Shown here piece by piece: positions 39,647 through 47,484 of a stretch of 64,000 nt of DNA. The notes beneath the pieces are model-generated. The model searched no databases, was not told where the DNA came from, and was given only the letters and a program-made list of their open reading frames with translations. The position numbers were made by a program, and so were the translations under genes. The stretch comes from Lysobacteraceae bacterium NML91-0213 (lineage in GTDB: Bacteria > Pseudomonadota > Gammaproteobacteria > Xanthomonadales > Xanthomonadaceae), in NCBI GenBank assembly GCA_002798175.1, contig NWQL01000001.1, forward strand, positions 135,531-199,530, in the 5' to 3' direction. The number at the start of each line of letters is the position of its first letter. Position 1 is the stretch's first letter.

Positions 39647-39844
39647 GTCCCCACGGTTTGTAGCATGCGATAACGGCTAGGTCAGGCCCGGCGGCCGCGT
39701 CGTGCGACACGATGCACGATCCATGCCGGGCACGCGGTGGCGGCGGGATCGCAGCGCCGATGCACGCGATTCGACGCGAACCGGGCACTCTGTGGCAAAA
39801 TCGCCCCGCGATTGCACGCCGGCACCGCCGGCCCTGCAACCCAC

Positions 39845-39920
39845 GGGTCGTTAGCTCAGTCGGTAGAGCATCGGACTTTTAATCCGCTGGTCGATGGTTC
39901 GAATCCATCACGACCCACCA
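39845..39920 (+). tRNA. tRNA-Lys (anticodon UUU)
   Basis: A 76-base gene folding into a normal cloverleaf: acceptor GGGTCGT with ACGACCC, D arm GCTC/GAGC, anticodon loop CTTTTAA with UUU at 39878-39880, T arm GATGG-TTCGAAT-CCATC, and encoded CCA. The 27-43 pair at the base of the anticodon stem (T39871 with C39887) is a mismatch. Its 3' part from 39875 is the attachment site of a genomic island. Confidence 0.97.
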
Positions 39921-39921
39921 T
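39875..39921 (+). repeat. Attachment site attL: 47-bp direct repeat within tRNA-Lys
   Basis: The segment from the anticodon loop to one base beyond CCA is repeated exactly at 48505-48551. Such duplication of the tRNA 3' end is the usual trace of a tyrosine-recombinase integration that leaves the tRNA intact. Confidence 0.92.
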
Positions 39922-39959
39922 CCAGGCGCCCCTCGTCCTGGCGACAGTGAAGGCTCCAC

Positions 39960-39982
39960 TGCCGTACGGTACGATGCCGTAC
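39960..39982 (+). promoter_or_regulatory. Likely autoregulatory operator of the toxin-antitoxin pair
   Basis: Two direct copies of TGCCGTAC (39960-39967 and 39975-39982) and an 8-bp palindrome CCGTACGG (39962-39969) lie 15 bases before the antitoxin start. Ribbon-helix-helix antitoxins normally repress their own promoter at such short repeats. Confidence 0.5.
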
Positions 39983-39996
39983 AGAGGAGGCCCGAC

Positions 39997-40245
39997 ATGA
40001 CTGCCGCCAGCGACCGGCTCGACCTTCGCCTGAGCATCGATGACAAGAACCGGCTGCGCCGCGCAGCGGAATTGCTTGGGCTGCCGGTTGCCACCTTCGT
40101 GCGGGAAGTGGCGCTGCGCGAGGCCGAAGCCACGATCGCCCATCCGCCCAAGGCGCGCCGCGGTGGCCTGTCCGCGCGCATGCGCGGGCGCGCGACTGCG
40201 CGCATGGGCACCGACGAGATCATGCAGCTGACTCGCGGCGAATGA
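39997..40245 (+). CDS. DUF1778/RHH-type antitoxin
   Basis: An 82-residue DNA-binding antitoxin. The N-terminus RLDLRLSIDDKNRLRRAAELL followed by VATFVREVALREAEATI fits the DUF1778-like ribbon-helix-helix fold. The basic C-terminal part (RRGGLSARMRGRATARMG) would bind and neutralise the toxin. A strong ribosome site AGAGGAGG precedes the ATG. It lies 10 bases before the PIN toxin gene; DUF1778 is more often paired with acetyltransferase toxins, so the PIN pairing is slightly unusual. Confidence 0.75.
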   Translation: MTAASDRLDLRLSIDDKNRLRRAAELLGLPVATFVREVALREAEATIAHPPKARRGGLSARMRGRATARMGTDEIMQLTRGE

Positions 40246-40255
40246 GGCGCGCGCC

Positions 40256-40675
40256 GTGAATCCTGTGGTGCGGAAGCGCGTCCTCGTGGACGCGAACGTC
40301 CTGCTGGACGTGTTGACCGACGACCCACGGTGGTACGGCTGGTCGGCCGGCCAGCTCGATGCCTGCGCGGCCGAGGCCGAGCTGTGCATCAATCCCATCG
40401 TCTACGCCGAGGTCTCCGTGGGCTTCGAGCGCATCGAGGACCTGGACGACGCCCTCCCGGTCGACGCCTTTACCCGGCTGGAGCTGCCGTGGGAAGCGGG
40501 CTTCCTGGCCGGCAAGGCGTTCATGGAGTACCGCCGCGCCAAGGGTGCGCGGACCTCGCCGCTGCCGGACTTCTACATCGGCGCCCATGCCGCCATCGAA
40601 GGCATGACACTGCTGACGCGGGACGCGAAGCGGTATCGCACCTACTATCCAAAGCTGGAATTGATTTGCCCATGA
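40256..40675 (+). CDS. vapC: PIN-domain ribonuclease toxin (VapC-like)
   Basis: A 139-residue toxin. The acidic PIN site is complete: Asp12 in VDANVLLD, Glu52 in VYAEVSVG, Asp105 in LPDFYIGAHA and Asp123 in LTRDAKRY. VapC enzymes cut specific RNAs, often tRNAs. The start is a GTG at 40256, ten bases after the antitoxin stop. At the edge of the island it may stabilise the element by post-segregational killing. Confidence 0.88.
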   Translation: MNPVVRKRVLVDANVLLDVLTDDPRWYGWSAGQLDACAAEAELCINPIVYAEVSVGFERIEDLDDALPVDAFTRLELPWEAGFLAGKAFMEYRRAKGARTSPLPDFYIGAHAAIEGMTLLTRDAKRYRTYYPKLELICP

Positions 40676-40715
40676 GCTGGCTGCCGCGCCGTGCCACCGC
40701 ACCAGGAATGAACCC

Positions 40716-43700
40716 GTGACCGATCTCAAGCAAGCCCAGACGCAATTCGTCGAGCTGATGGCCGACCTGTTCCAGCTCGACGAGGCGCAGGCGTTGGACT
40801 TTGGCATCTACCGGGTCATCCGCCACCGCAACAACGCGGTGCGCGCGTTTCTGGGCGAGGTCCAGAGCCAGGGCGACGACAAGACACTGGTGGGCGGCGA
40901 GCTGCAGAAGATTCTGGATACCACCTTTGCCAGCAAGGATGCCGAACAGCTTGCTCAGATCGAAGATCGCTTGCGTGAGCTGGAAGCGGACCTGGGCCTG
41001 AGTCGGCATCTGACCGACGTGCAGCGGGAAGAAGCCCTCACCGATGCCTACAAGCGCCCCAAGCTGCGCGCCGACGTGGATGAGTACCGCAGCCTGCAAC
41101 AGCAACGCGACGCCGCCCAGCATGGCGACGACGATCGGCTGGAAGTGCTCAACCGGCTGCACCAGTTCTTCGACCGCCACTACCAGGACGGCGATTTCAT
41201 CGTCCAGCGCCGCTATGGGCGCGAAGGCCAGCGCTACATCCGGTCCACCGGACAGGACACCGAGTTCCGCTGGGCCACCGAGGACATGTACTACATCAAG
41301 TCCGGTGACATCTTCACCGATTTCCCGGTGCGGCTGGCCAGCGGCGCTCAGATCGTGTTCGCGGTGGACGCCGACACCCTCAATGCCACCCGCGCCGCCC
41401 TCAAACCCAATGACAAGACGCACTACCAGCTCAAGTCCGCGAAGAAGGACGGCGACGCCGTGCGCGTGTTGTTGGAATACGGCAAAGGTGCGAGGACCAA
41501 AGCCCACGACAAGGCCATCGTCGATGCCATTGTCCGCAAGACCGGCGCGCAGGCCGACGATGCCGCCCGCTGGCTGCGCCGCTACATCGCCCGCAACCAG
41601 AGCGACTTCTTCATCCACAAGCGGCTGGGCGAGGCGCTGAACGAAGAGCTGGACATCTTCCTCAAGACCGACGTGCTGGACGCCGACCAATTGCTGGCCG
41701 GGCACGCCCGCGCCCACCGCCACGCGCGCGTGGCGCAGCAGGTGCGCGCCATCGGGCGAAAGATCATCGCGTTCCTGGCCGCCTTGGAGGACTTCCAGAA
41801 GCAGCTGTGGGAGAAGAAGAAACTGGTGCTGGAGACGCGCTACATCGTCACCCTGGACCGTATCGAGCAGCTGACCGGAAGGAAGTGGCTGGAAGAACGA
41901 CTTCCGGAGATCATCAAGGCACAGCGTAAGGAGTGGAAAGCGTTGGGGCTGGGGGATTACGCCAAGCCGAAGGATTGCCTGCGTGGCGGAGGATTCTTGC
42001 CCTTGCCTCTCGACACGCAGAATACTGATGTGGCGTTCAAGTGGGAATTTCTTGGAAAGATTGGCGCTGTGGATGATTCGATCGATGGCGTGCTCTTCGC
42101 ATCTGAGAATTTCCACGCCGCAAACCTGATGCTTGAAAAGTTCAGTGGACGCGCACAAGCGTTCTATTGTGATCCGCCATACAACACCGATGCTGGGCCG
42201 ATCTCATACAAGAATGGATACAAGCGATCAAGCTGGGCTGCGCTGGTGGATGATCGCCTTCTGTTGGCCAAACGGCTTACAAAGCCCGCGGGTGTCCATT
42301 GCTGGACGATCGACGACTACCAGATTCATGAACTGGTAGAAATCATCGGTCGGGCGCTTGGAGAGGAGGCTATTCGTGGCGTTGTCACTATAAAGAACAG
42401 CCCTTCCGGACGTCCAACAGTCAAGGGGTTTCGCGTAGCCCATGAATACGCAGTTTTCGCCGCTGTAAGCGAGCAATCTCAGCTAGGACTGATAGAACGA
42501 TCCGAGTCGCAACAAGCGCATTTCGGCGAGCAGGACGAAATTGGACCTTTTGCTTGGGAGAATTTTCGCAAGCGAGGCGGAGCAACAACCCATCGCTCGG
42601 CTCGTCCAAAGCAGTTTTATCCGATCTATGTGTCCCTTGACAAAGTTCGTATTCCGAAGCTCGACACTAAGCGTGATTGGGTGAAGGCTGAACAACGATG
42701 GGAAGTCCGCGATCCGATTAAAAAGGGCGAAGTCGAAATTTATCCAGTCAATGACGACGGTACGGAGCGTGTCTGGAGCTGGGGTCACGAAACTGCAAGC
42801 AAACAAGTCTTCGACTTGGAAGTGCGATGGAAAGATGGTGTCCCATCTGTGTTCCGTAAAGTCAGACCGCAGAGCGAAGGTTCGCTACCGTCAACGCTCT
42901 GGGTAAAGCCGGAGTATTCAGCAGTCGAATACGGTAGTGTTCTTTTAAAAGAAATGTTCGGAGAGCGTGGCTTTTCATTTCCAAAGTCCATCCACGCGGT
43001 AGTCGATTGCTTGAAAGTCACTGGGGTTGAAGATGGTGATTGGGTAGTTGACTTGTTTGGCGGGTCAGGGACTACTGCCCATGCTGCTTTGCGCTTGATT
43101 GATCACGACATTCGTTGCCGGTTCGTGCTATCAGAAGTTAATCAATACTTCGAAGCAGGGTTGCTGCCGCGCGTTGTGAAGGCAGCTTCAGCACAGGAAT
43201 GGGAAGAAGGCAGTGCCAGCGAGATTGATGGTCCAGGAATTTTTATTCGCGTACAGCGCTTGGAGGACTACGAAGACACCCTCGAAAATCTCGCCCTCAC
43301 TCCCGAACAAGGCGAATCCGCCGCACTGCCCTTCGACGACGCCCCCACCGCGTTGCGTTGGAAACTGGATGAAGAAGCGCGGCGTGTGTACTGCGCAATC
43401 GAGCATTACCGCTCGCCGTTCGGCTACACCCTGTGTCGGGCCGAAGGTGCGGGTTCCGCCGAAAAGGTAGCTGTAGACCTGGTGGAAAGCCTGGTCTGGC
43501 TGCTGGGGCTGGACGTGAACCGGATGTGGCGCGAAGCACAGGGCGTGGGCATCACCGGCAGGAACCGTCGCGGTGAATCGGTGTTGGTGGCCTTCCGCGA
43601 GTGCGACGTCAGGGGCTCCGGCGACTGGGTGCTGCGGCTGATGACCGAGCACCCCGCCGATCGCGTCTACACCAACGATCCGGCCGACCTGGCCTTCCCC

Positions 43701-43760
43701 GGTGCCGACAGGCTGGAAGCCATCGAAGCCGTGTTCGCCAGCCAGTTCGGGGCGGCCTGA
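40716..43760 (+). CDS. Type III-like modification methyltransferase (Mod), large form
   Basis: A 1014-residue adenine methyltransferase of the beta class: catalytic motif IV DPPYNT at 486-491 precedes SAM motif I DLFGGSGTT at 779-787. The first 420 residues, opening FQLDEAQALDFGIYRVIRHR and containing a long helical section, are an extension beyond classical Mod subunits of about 650 residues. The C-terminal 170 residues resemble a partner-docking tail. The central part (about codons 425-845) has distinctly lower GC than both ends (hand count: 29 of 60 G+C at 42961-43020 against 40 of 60 at 41041-41100), pointing to exchange of the catalytic and target-recognition core. The start is a GTG at 40716. 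Its stop overlaps the helicase start (TGATG). Confidence 0.88.
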   Translation: MTDLKQAQTQFVELMADLFQLDEAQALDFGIYRVIRHRNNAVRAFLGEVQSQGDDKTLVGGELQKILDTTFASKDAEQLAQIEDRLRELEADLGLSRHLTDVQREEALTDAYKRPKLRADVDEYRSLQQQRDAAQHGDDDRLEVLNRLHQFFDRHYQDGDFIVQRRYGREGQRYIRSTGQDTEFRWATEDMYYIKSGDIFTDFPVRLASGAQIVFAVDADTLNATRAALKPNDKTHYQLKSAKKDGDAVRVLLEYGKGARTKAHDKAIVDAIVRKTGAQADDAARWLRRYIARNQSDFFIHKRLGEALNEELDIFLKTDVLDADQLLAGHARAHRHARVAQQVRAIGRKIIAFLAALEDFQKQLWEKKKLVLETRYIVTLDRIEQLTGRKWLEERLPEIIKAQRKEWKALGLGDYAKPKDCLRGGGFLPLPLDTQNTDVAFKWEFLGKIGAVDDSIDGVLFASENFHAANLMLEKFSGRAQAFYCDPPYNTDAGPISYKNGYKRSSWAALVDDRLLLAKRLTKPAGVHCWTIDDYQIHELVEIIGRALGEEAIRGVVTIKNSPSGRPTVKGFRVAHEYAVFAAVSEQSQLGLIERSESQQAHFGEQDEIGPFAWENFRKRGGATTHRSARPKQFYPIYVSLDKVRIPKLDTKRDWVKAEQRWEVRDPIKKGEVEIYPVNDDGTERVWSWGHETASKQVFDLEVRWKDGVPSVFRKVRPQSEGSLPSTLWVKPEYSAVEYGSVLLKEMFGERGFSFPKSIHAVVDCLKVTGVEDGDWVVDLFGGSGTTAHAALRLIDHDIRCRFVLSEVNQYFEAGLLPRVVKAASAQEWEEGSASEIDGPGIFIRVQRLEDYEDTLENLALTPEQGESAALPFDDAPTALRWKLDEEARRVYCAIEHYRSPFGYTLCRAEGAGSAEKVAVDLVESLVWLLGLDVNRMWREAQGVGITGRNRRGESVLVAFRECDVRGSGDWVLRLMTEHPADRVYTNDPADLAFPGADRLEAIEAVFASQFGAA

Positions 43761-46243
43761 TGAGCGGTCATGCACGGTTGAAGCAGGCGCTGGTGCTGCG
43801 CGATGCATTGGCTGGCACCCTGGGCCTGCGGCTGGAGGAGGCGATCTCCGCCTGCGCTGCCGTGGAGGACGAGATCGGTACCCTGCGCGCACTGGAGGAG
43901 AATCACTGGCGCGACGCGTTGCGTGCGCGCTGCAGTTGCGAAGCGCTGGTGCTGGATGCGCTGGATACCGCCGTCAAGGACGCTTGCGCGGCCTCGGGTT
44001 TCCTGCCGCGGTATGCCCAGTACCTGGCCCTGCTGCTGTTCGCCCGCTGGATCGAATTACGCTATGCCGACCAAGACGCGCTGCTGACCGTGCTCAACGA
44101 TGCGCTGGATACCTTCCACAAGGCGCAAGCAGCGCGACCCGCCAGCCAGCGCGAGGCCATCGACCCGTTCACCGCCGACGACCTGCAGACCGTGGCCTTT
44201 TGGATGGCCACCGCCGCCGGAAAGACCCATGTGCTGCACGCCTGCTTGGCCATGCTGGCCCCGCGTCAGCCGTGGAGCCGCATCTTCATCGTCACTCCCG
44301 GCGAGGCCCTGAGCCGACAGCACGCTGCGCGCCTGCGCACACTGCGCCCGCCCGCCCGGGCGTGGAATGTATTCGTCTACCCCGATGATGGCGACGCCGC
44401 AATGCTGGCGCAGCTCCCTGCCAGTACCGTCGTGGTGCTGGACATCAACAAGCTTGGCGAGAAAGCCACGGGCGAGGGCCAGACCCTGCCGCTGTCCGGC
44501 TTTGCCGACGGCGCCAATCTGGTGTTTGTGGACGAGGGCCACAAGGGCCAGAAGTCCGAACAAAGCCTGTGGAAGCGCCTGCAGCGCGACTTGGCCGGCA
44601 TCGGCAGCACGCAGGCCAAACATCGCGGGCTGCTTCTGGAATTCTCCGCCACATTCGGCCAGGTGGCCGAAGCCGAACATGCCTTCGCCAGCTACGCCAA
44701 GAGCATCGTCTTCGACTATGCCTACGACCGCTTCCACACTGAACGCTATGGCAAGGATTTCCTGCATGTGCGCCTGGACGGACAGGGTGAGGCCGGCGAT
44801 GTGGCCGCCGAGCTGACGTTGACCGCCGCGCTGCTGGCCTATTGGTGGCAGCGCCGCTGCTACGACGATGCGGACGTGCAGGCCGAGCTGCAGAACAAAC
44901 AGCTGGTCGTGGGTGATCCGCTGTGGTTGCTGCTGGGTTTGCACGTCATCGGCGGCAAGAATGTCTCCGACAAGGAACAGACCGCCGACGTGGTGGGCGT
45001 GCTGCAGTGGATGCACCGCATCCTGGGCGATCCCGCCCGACTGGCCGGCGGGCTTGAGAAGATCAAGGGTTTTGCCGGAGTACTCGGCGGGCGGTTTCCA
45101 GCCGGCGCTTTGCAGGCGTTACGGGAAACTGCGACACAGACGCTGGCCGAGACCCTGCTTGCCAGCGTGTTCGGCTGGAGCCGTGGCGACAAGCCATTGC
45201 TGCGCACGTTGGGCAGTGCGCCTGGCGAGCTGGGCTTGGGCCTGCTGCGCGGTGCCAGCGTGCATTATTTCGGCGTGGTCAACGTTGGCGATGTCGGCGG
45301 CCTGAGAAAGGCGCTGGAAGCTGCCCAGCTGGAAGTGACAGGCGATGCATTCACGCCCTCGCTGTTTGCGCGGCTGGATCAGGATGGCAGCGGGCTGAAC
45401 CTGCTGGTCGGTTCGCGCCGGTTCGCCGAAGGCTGGGACAACTACCGTGCCAGCTCCATGACCCTGCTCCGACTCGGGCAGAAGGAAGGCTCGCTGATCG
45501 TTCAGATGTTCGGCCGCGTCATTCGTTTTGCCGGGGTGCAGGGGGACGGCCGCCGGCTGGCGCAACCCGGCGAGAACGTCGCACCGTTGCAGACGGCCTA
45601 TATCTTCGGCTTGAAGTCCAAGTACTTGGAGGACTTTGTTGCCGAGTTGAAGAAGACTGGCATCGAGCAGACGGAGGCCATCGAGTGTGTCTTCCATCCC
45701 GGATTGCCGGAACCGTCCACGCAGTTGCAAGCCGTCGTGGCGCATGCCCCCGAGCCGGGAGACTTTCACGCCGATGCCATTGGCGATAGCTGGTTGCGCG
45801 CGACCTCGCGCGTGCGCGTGTCGGTGGGTGTCAATCTGGTCAGCACGCGGCTGCAGTTGGCCGAGTTGCAGACGGAAGCCGAGCGGGCAGCGCAGGACAT
45901 CACTCAGGAATTCAGGGCCTGGCGTCCGTGGCTGGACATGGAGGCGCTGCATCGAGCGTTGGTGGAACGGCGAAGTCTGGCAGGGCGCTGGAACCTGCGC
46001 TTTGATCGTGCCGCGATCGACGCCGCGCTGGCCAGCGACAAGTATGTGGTCGAAGGCGTTGCCGGCACGTTGACTGGGACCGCCGCCCGGGACAAGGCGC
46101 AGCGGCTGGCCGTCTCCGTTGTGGACCAGTTGCTGGCAAAGCTGTACCGCAAGCGCGAGAGCGCGCGCAGCCGCTATGCCTTCGCGCAAGTGGGCGAGAC
46201 GTTGCCGAAGTCGTATCGCAAGGAGAGGAAGCGTGGCGCGTAA
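43760..46243 (+). CDS. SF2 helicase/translocase subunit of the restriction system (Res-like, no nuclease)
   Basis: An 827-residue superfamily 2 ATPase. Motif I is ATAAGKT (Lys155), motif II DEGH (258-261), motif III SATF (from 296), and motif VI lies in QMFGRVIRFAG after RRFAEGWDNYR. This set is characteristic of type III Res subunits and related DNA translocases. No PD-(D/E)XK nuclease domain was found in the C-terminal part, which is helical and basic and ends PKSYRKERKRGA. The nuclease function seems to be on the next gene, which starts inside this one (11-base overlap). Overlaps at both ends imply a coupled three-subunit complex. Confidence 0.86.
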   Translation: MSGHARLKQALVLRDALAGTLGLRLEEAISACAAVEDEIGTLRALEENHWRDALRARCSCEALVLDALDTAVKDACAASGFLPRYAQYLALLLFARWIELRYADQDALLTVLNDALDTFHKAQAARPASQREAIDPFTADDLQTVAFWMATAAGKTHVLHACLAMLAPRQPWSRIFIVTPGEALSRQHAARLRTLRPPARAWNVFVYPDDGDAAMLAQLPASTVVVLDINKLGEKATGEGQTLPLSGFADGANLVFVDEGHKGQKSEQSLWKRLQRDLAGIGSTQAKHRGLLLEFSATFGQVAEAEHAFASYAKSIVFDYAYDRFHTERYGKDFLHVRLDGQGEAGDVAAELTLTAALLAYWWQRRCYDDADVQAELQNKQLVVGDPLWLLLGLHVIGGKNVSDKEQTADVVGVLQWMHRILGDPARLAGGLEKIKGFAGVLGGRFPAGALQALRETATQTLAETLLASVFGWSRGDKPLLRTLGSAPGELGLGLLRGASVHYFGVVNVGDVGGLRKALEAAQLEVTGDAFTPSLFARLDQDGSGLNLLVGSRRFAEGWDNYRASSMTLLRLGQKEGSLIVQMFGRVIRFAGVQGDGRRLAQPGENVAPLQTAYIFGLKSKYLEDFVAELKKTGIEQTEAIECVFHPGLPEPSTQLQAVVAHAPEPGDFHADAIGDSWLRATSRVRVSVGVNLVSTRLQLAELQTEAERAAQDITQEFRAWRPWLDMEALHRALVERRSLAGRWNLRFDRAAIDAALASDKYVVEGVAGTLTGTAARDKAQRLAVSVVDQLLAKLYRKRESARSRYAFAQVGETLPKSYRKERKRGA

Positions 46244-47321
46244 GAAGACCAGTGCGAAGGCAGCGCCGGTGCAGGGTGGCCTGCTGGGAAGCGAGCTGTC
46301 ATGCCCGGATGTGGCGCAGTTGCCTTTGGTCAGCGATGACCAGGGCAAGCTTGAAGTGCTGGCACCCGGTCACCTCTACCAGCCCATGCTGCTCAAGTCC
46401 CGGACCGGCGATATCGACATCCAACCCGGCGCGCTGGACGACAACGAGCGCAAGTTCGTCGCTGATCTGGTAAGGCGTTTGTATCCGGATGGCTCCGCGC
46501 CGCGTGCACTGGGCGCGCCGTTGAAGTGGGGTTCGCGCGAAATCCACCTGCGCCGCAATCTGGACAAGGACCCCGGTTCGTTCCGGCTGCGCGTGGATGA
46601 TTCCGATTGGTACTACCCCGACTTCATCCTGTGGATCATCGACCGCGAGGAACGCATCCAGACCTTCGGTTTCGTCGATCCCAAGGGCCTGTACAGCCAG
46701 GTGCCCGGTGGATGGGGCGACCACAAACTGGTTTCGACCGCCTACATTCCGTTTGTCATCGAGCAGCAATTGGGCGTTGCCGGGCGGATTATCGACATCG
46801 GTGGCGAGGAATGGCAGTTCAGGATTCGTGGCGTGCTGCTGTCCACGTCCTCCTGGGATCAACTGCGACAACAGGCCAAGTTCAAGGTCAGCGATGCGGC
46901 GGGGAGCGATGCCACGCCGACCAAGGATGCCATGCGACGCGGGCGCATCGTCTTTCAGGAAGATGTGGGGTACATCGAGCAGGTCCTTGATCTTCTGGTC
47001 AAGGACTCTGAGGTGGACGTGATGCTGGAGCGCGCCGCCGTGCTGTTCCACTCGGATGCGCCGCCGCAGCCACGGGACCATCGCGATGCCTACCTGCACA
47101 TCGAACACCGCCGCCATCCGGAGTCGCATGGCTCGTTCGCCGAGCGCGTCCTGAAGGACCTGCTGCTCTGCACGGACTTTTCGACCCTTGAAGGGGCTGC
47201 GACGCATCGCGCCAGCGCGGACTATGTAAGACTGGCAAAAGACGACCCGGATCTAGGTAGGACGTGCAATGATCCGGTTTTGCTGTTTCCCAGGCTGCTG
47301 GATAAGCTGGATGAGCTCTAA
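46233..47321 (+). CDS. PD-(D/E)XK-like nuclease subunit of the restriction system
   Basis: A 362-residue protein starting at a GTG with ribosome site AAGGAGAGG. Residues 125-151 hold a nuclease-like core: DWYYPDFILWII with Asp130, then TFGFVDPKGL with Asp149 and Lys151, i.e. PD...DxK. The following WGDHKLVSTAYIPFV also suits this fold. The N-terminal 100 residues include LYQPMLLKS and ALDDNERKFVADLV. Canonical type III enzymes carry this domain at the Res C-terminus; here it is a separate gene. The nuclease call is from motif reading only; no family name recognised. Confidence 0.72.
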   Translation: MARKKTSAKAAPVQGGLLGSELSCPDVAQLPLVSDDQGKLEVLAPGHLYQPMLLKSRTGDIDIQPGALDDNERKFVADLVRRLYPDGSAPRALGAPLKWGSREIHLRRNLDKDPGSFRLRVDDSDWYYPDFILWIIDREERIQTFGFVDPKGLYSQVPGGWGDHKLVSTAYIPFVIEQQLGVAGRIIDIGGEEWQFRIRGVLLSTSSWDQLRQQAKFKVSDAAGSDATPTKDAMRRGRIVFQEDVGYIEQVLDLLVKDSEVDVMLERAAVLFHSDAPPQPRDHRDAYLHIEHRRHPESHGSFAERVLKDLLLCTDFSTLEGAATHRASADYVRLAKDDPDLGRTCNDPVLLFPRLLDKLDEL

Positions 47322-47418
47322 CCCACGAGGGATGTTCGCGCCGGCTTTATTGGCTGAACGTCCGTCAGGGCAATGCTTGCTGTTGGTAACGGAATTCCGT
47401 AATCTTCGCCCCAACACA

Positions 47419-47475
47419 CCCGCCACGCTTAGCCCTGCTCCGGCAGGTGACGCGCATAATTGGCGGGTTTTTATT
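47419..47475 (+). ncRNA. Candidate structured RNA in the leader of the Abi gene
   Basis: Arms CCCGCCA (47419-47425) and TGGCGGG (47461-47467) pair perfectly and enclose a second hairpin CCTGC-TCCG-GCAGG (47434-47447). A T-run (47468-47472, then ATT) follows at once, so the shape is that of a small RNA with an intrinsic terminator. It ends 9 bases before the abi ATG, which has no ribosome site. A structured motif upstream of abiF-type genes has been described (the abiF RNA motif, from memory); this may be a member. A plain terminator of the upstream operon is the alternative. Confidence 0.5.
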
Positions 47476-47484
47476 GCCTGAACG

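Noticed and set aside
40716..47321. BREX or DISARM system
   Set aside because: No PglZ, BrxC/BrxB, DrmA/B or phospholipase D gene is present; the helicase and methyltransferase read as type III-like.
47269..47481. Small 70-codon frame between the nuclease and abi genes
   Set aside because: It overlaps the nuclease end in another frame, has no ribosome site or family motif, and covers the predicted RNA structure.
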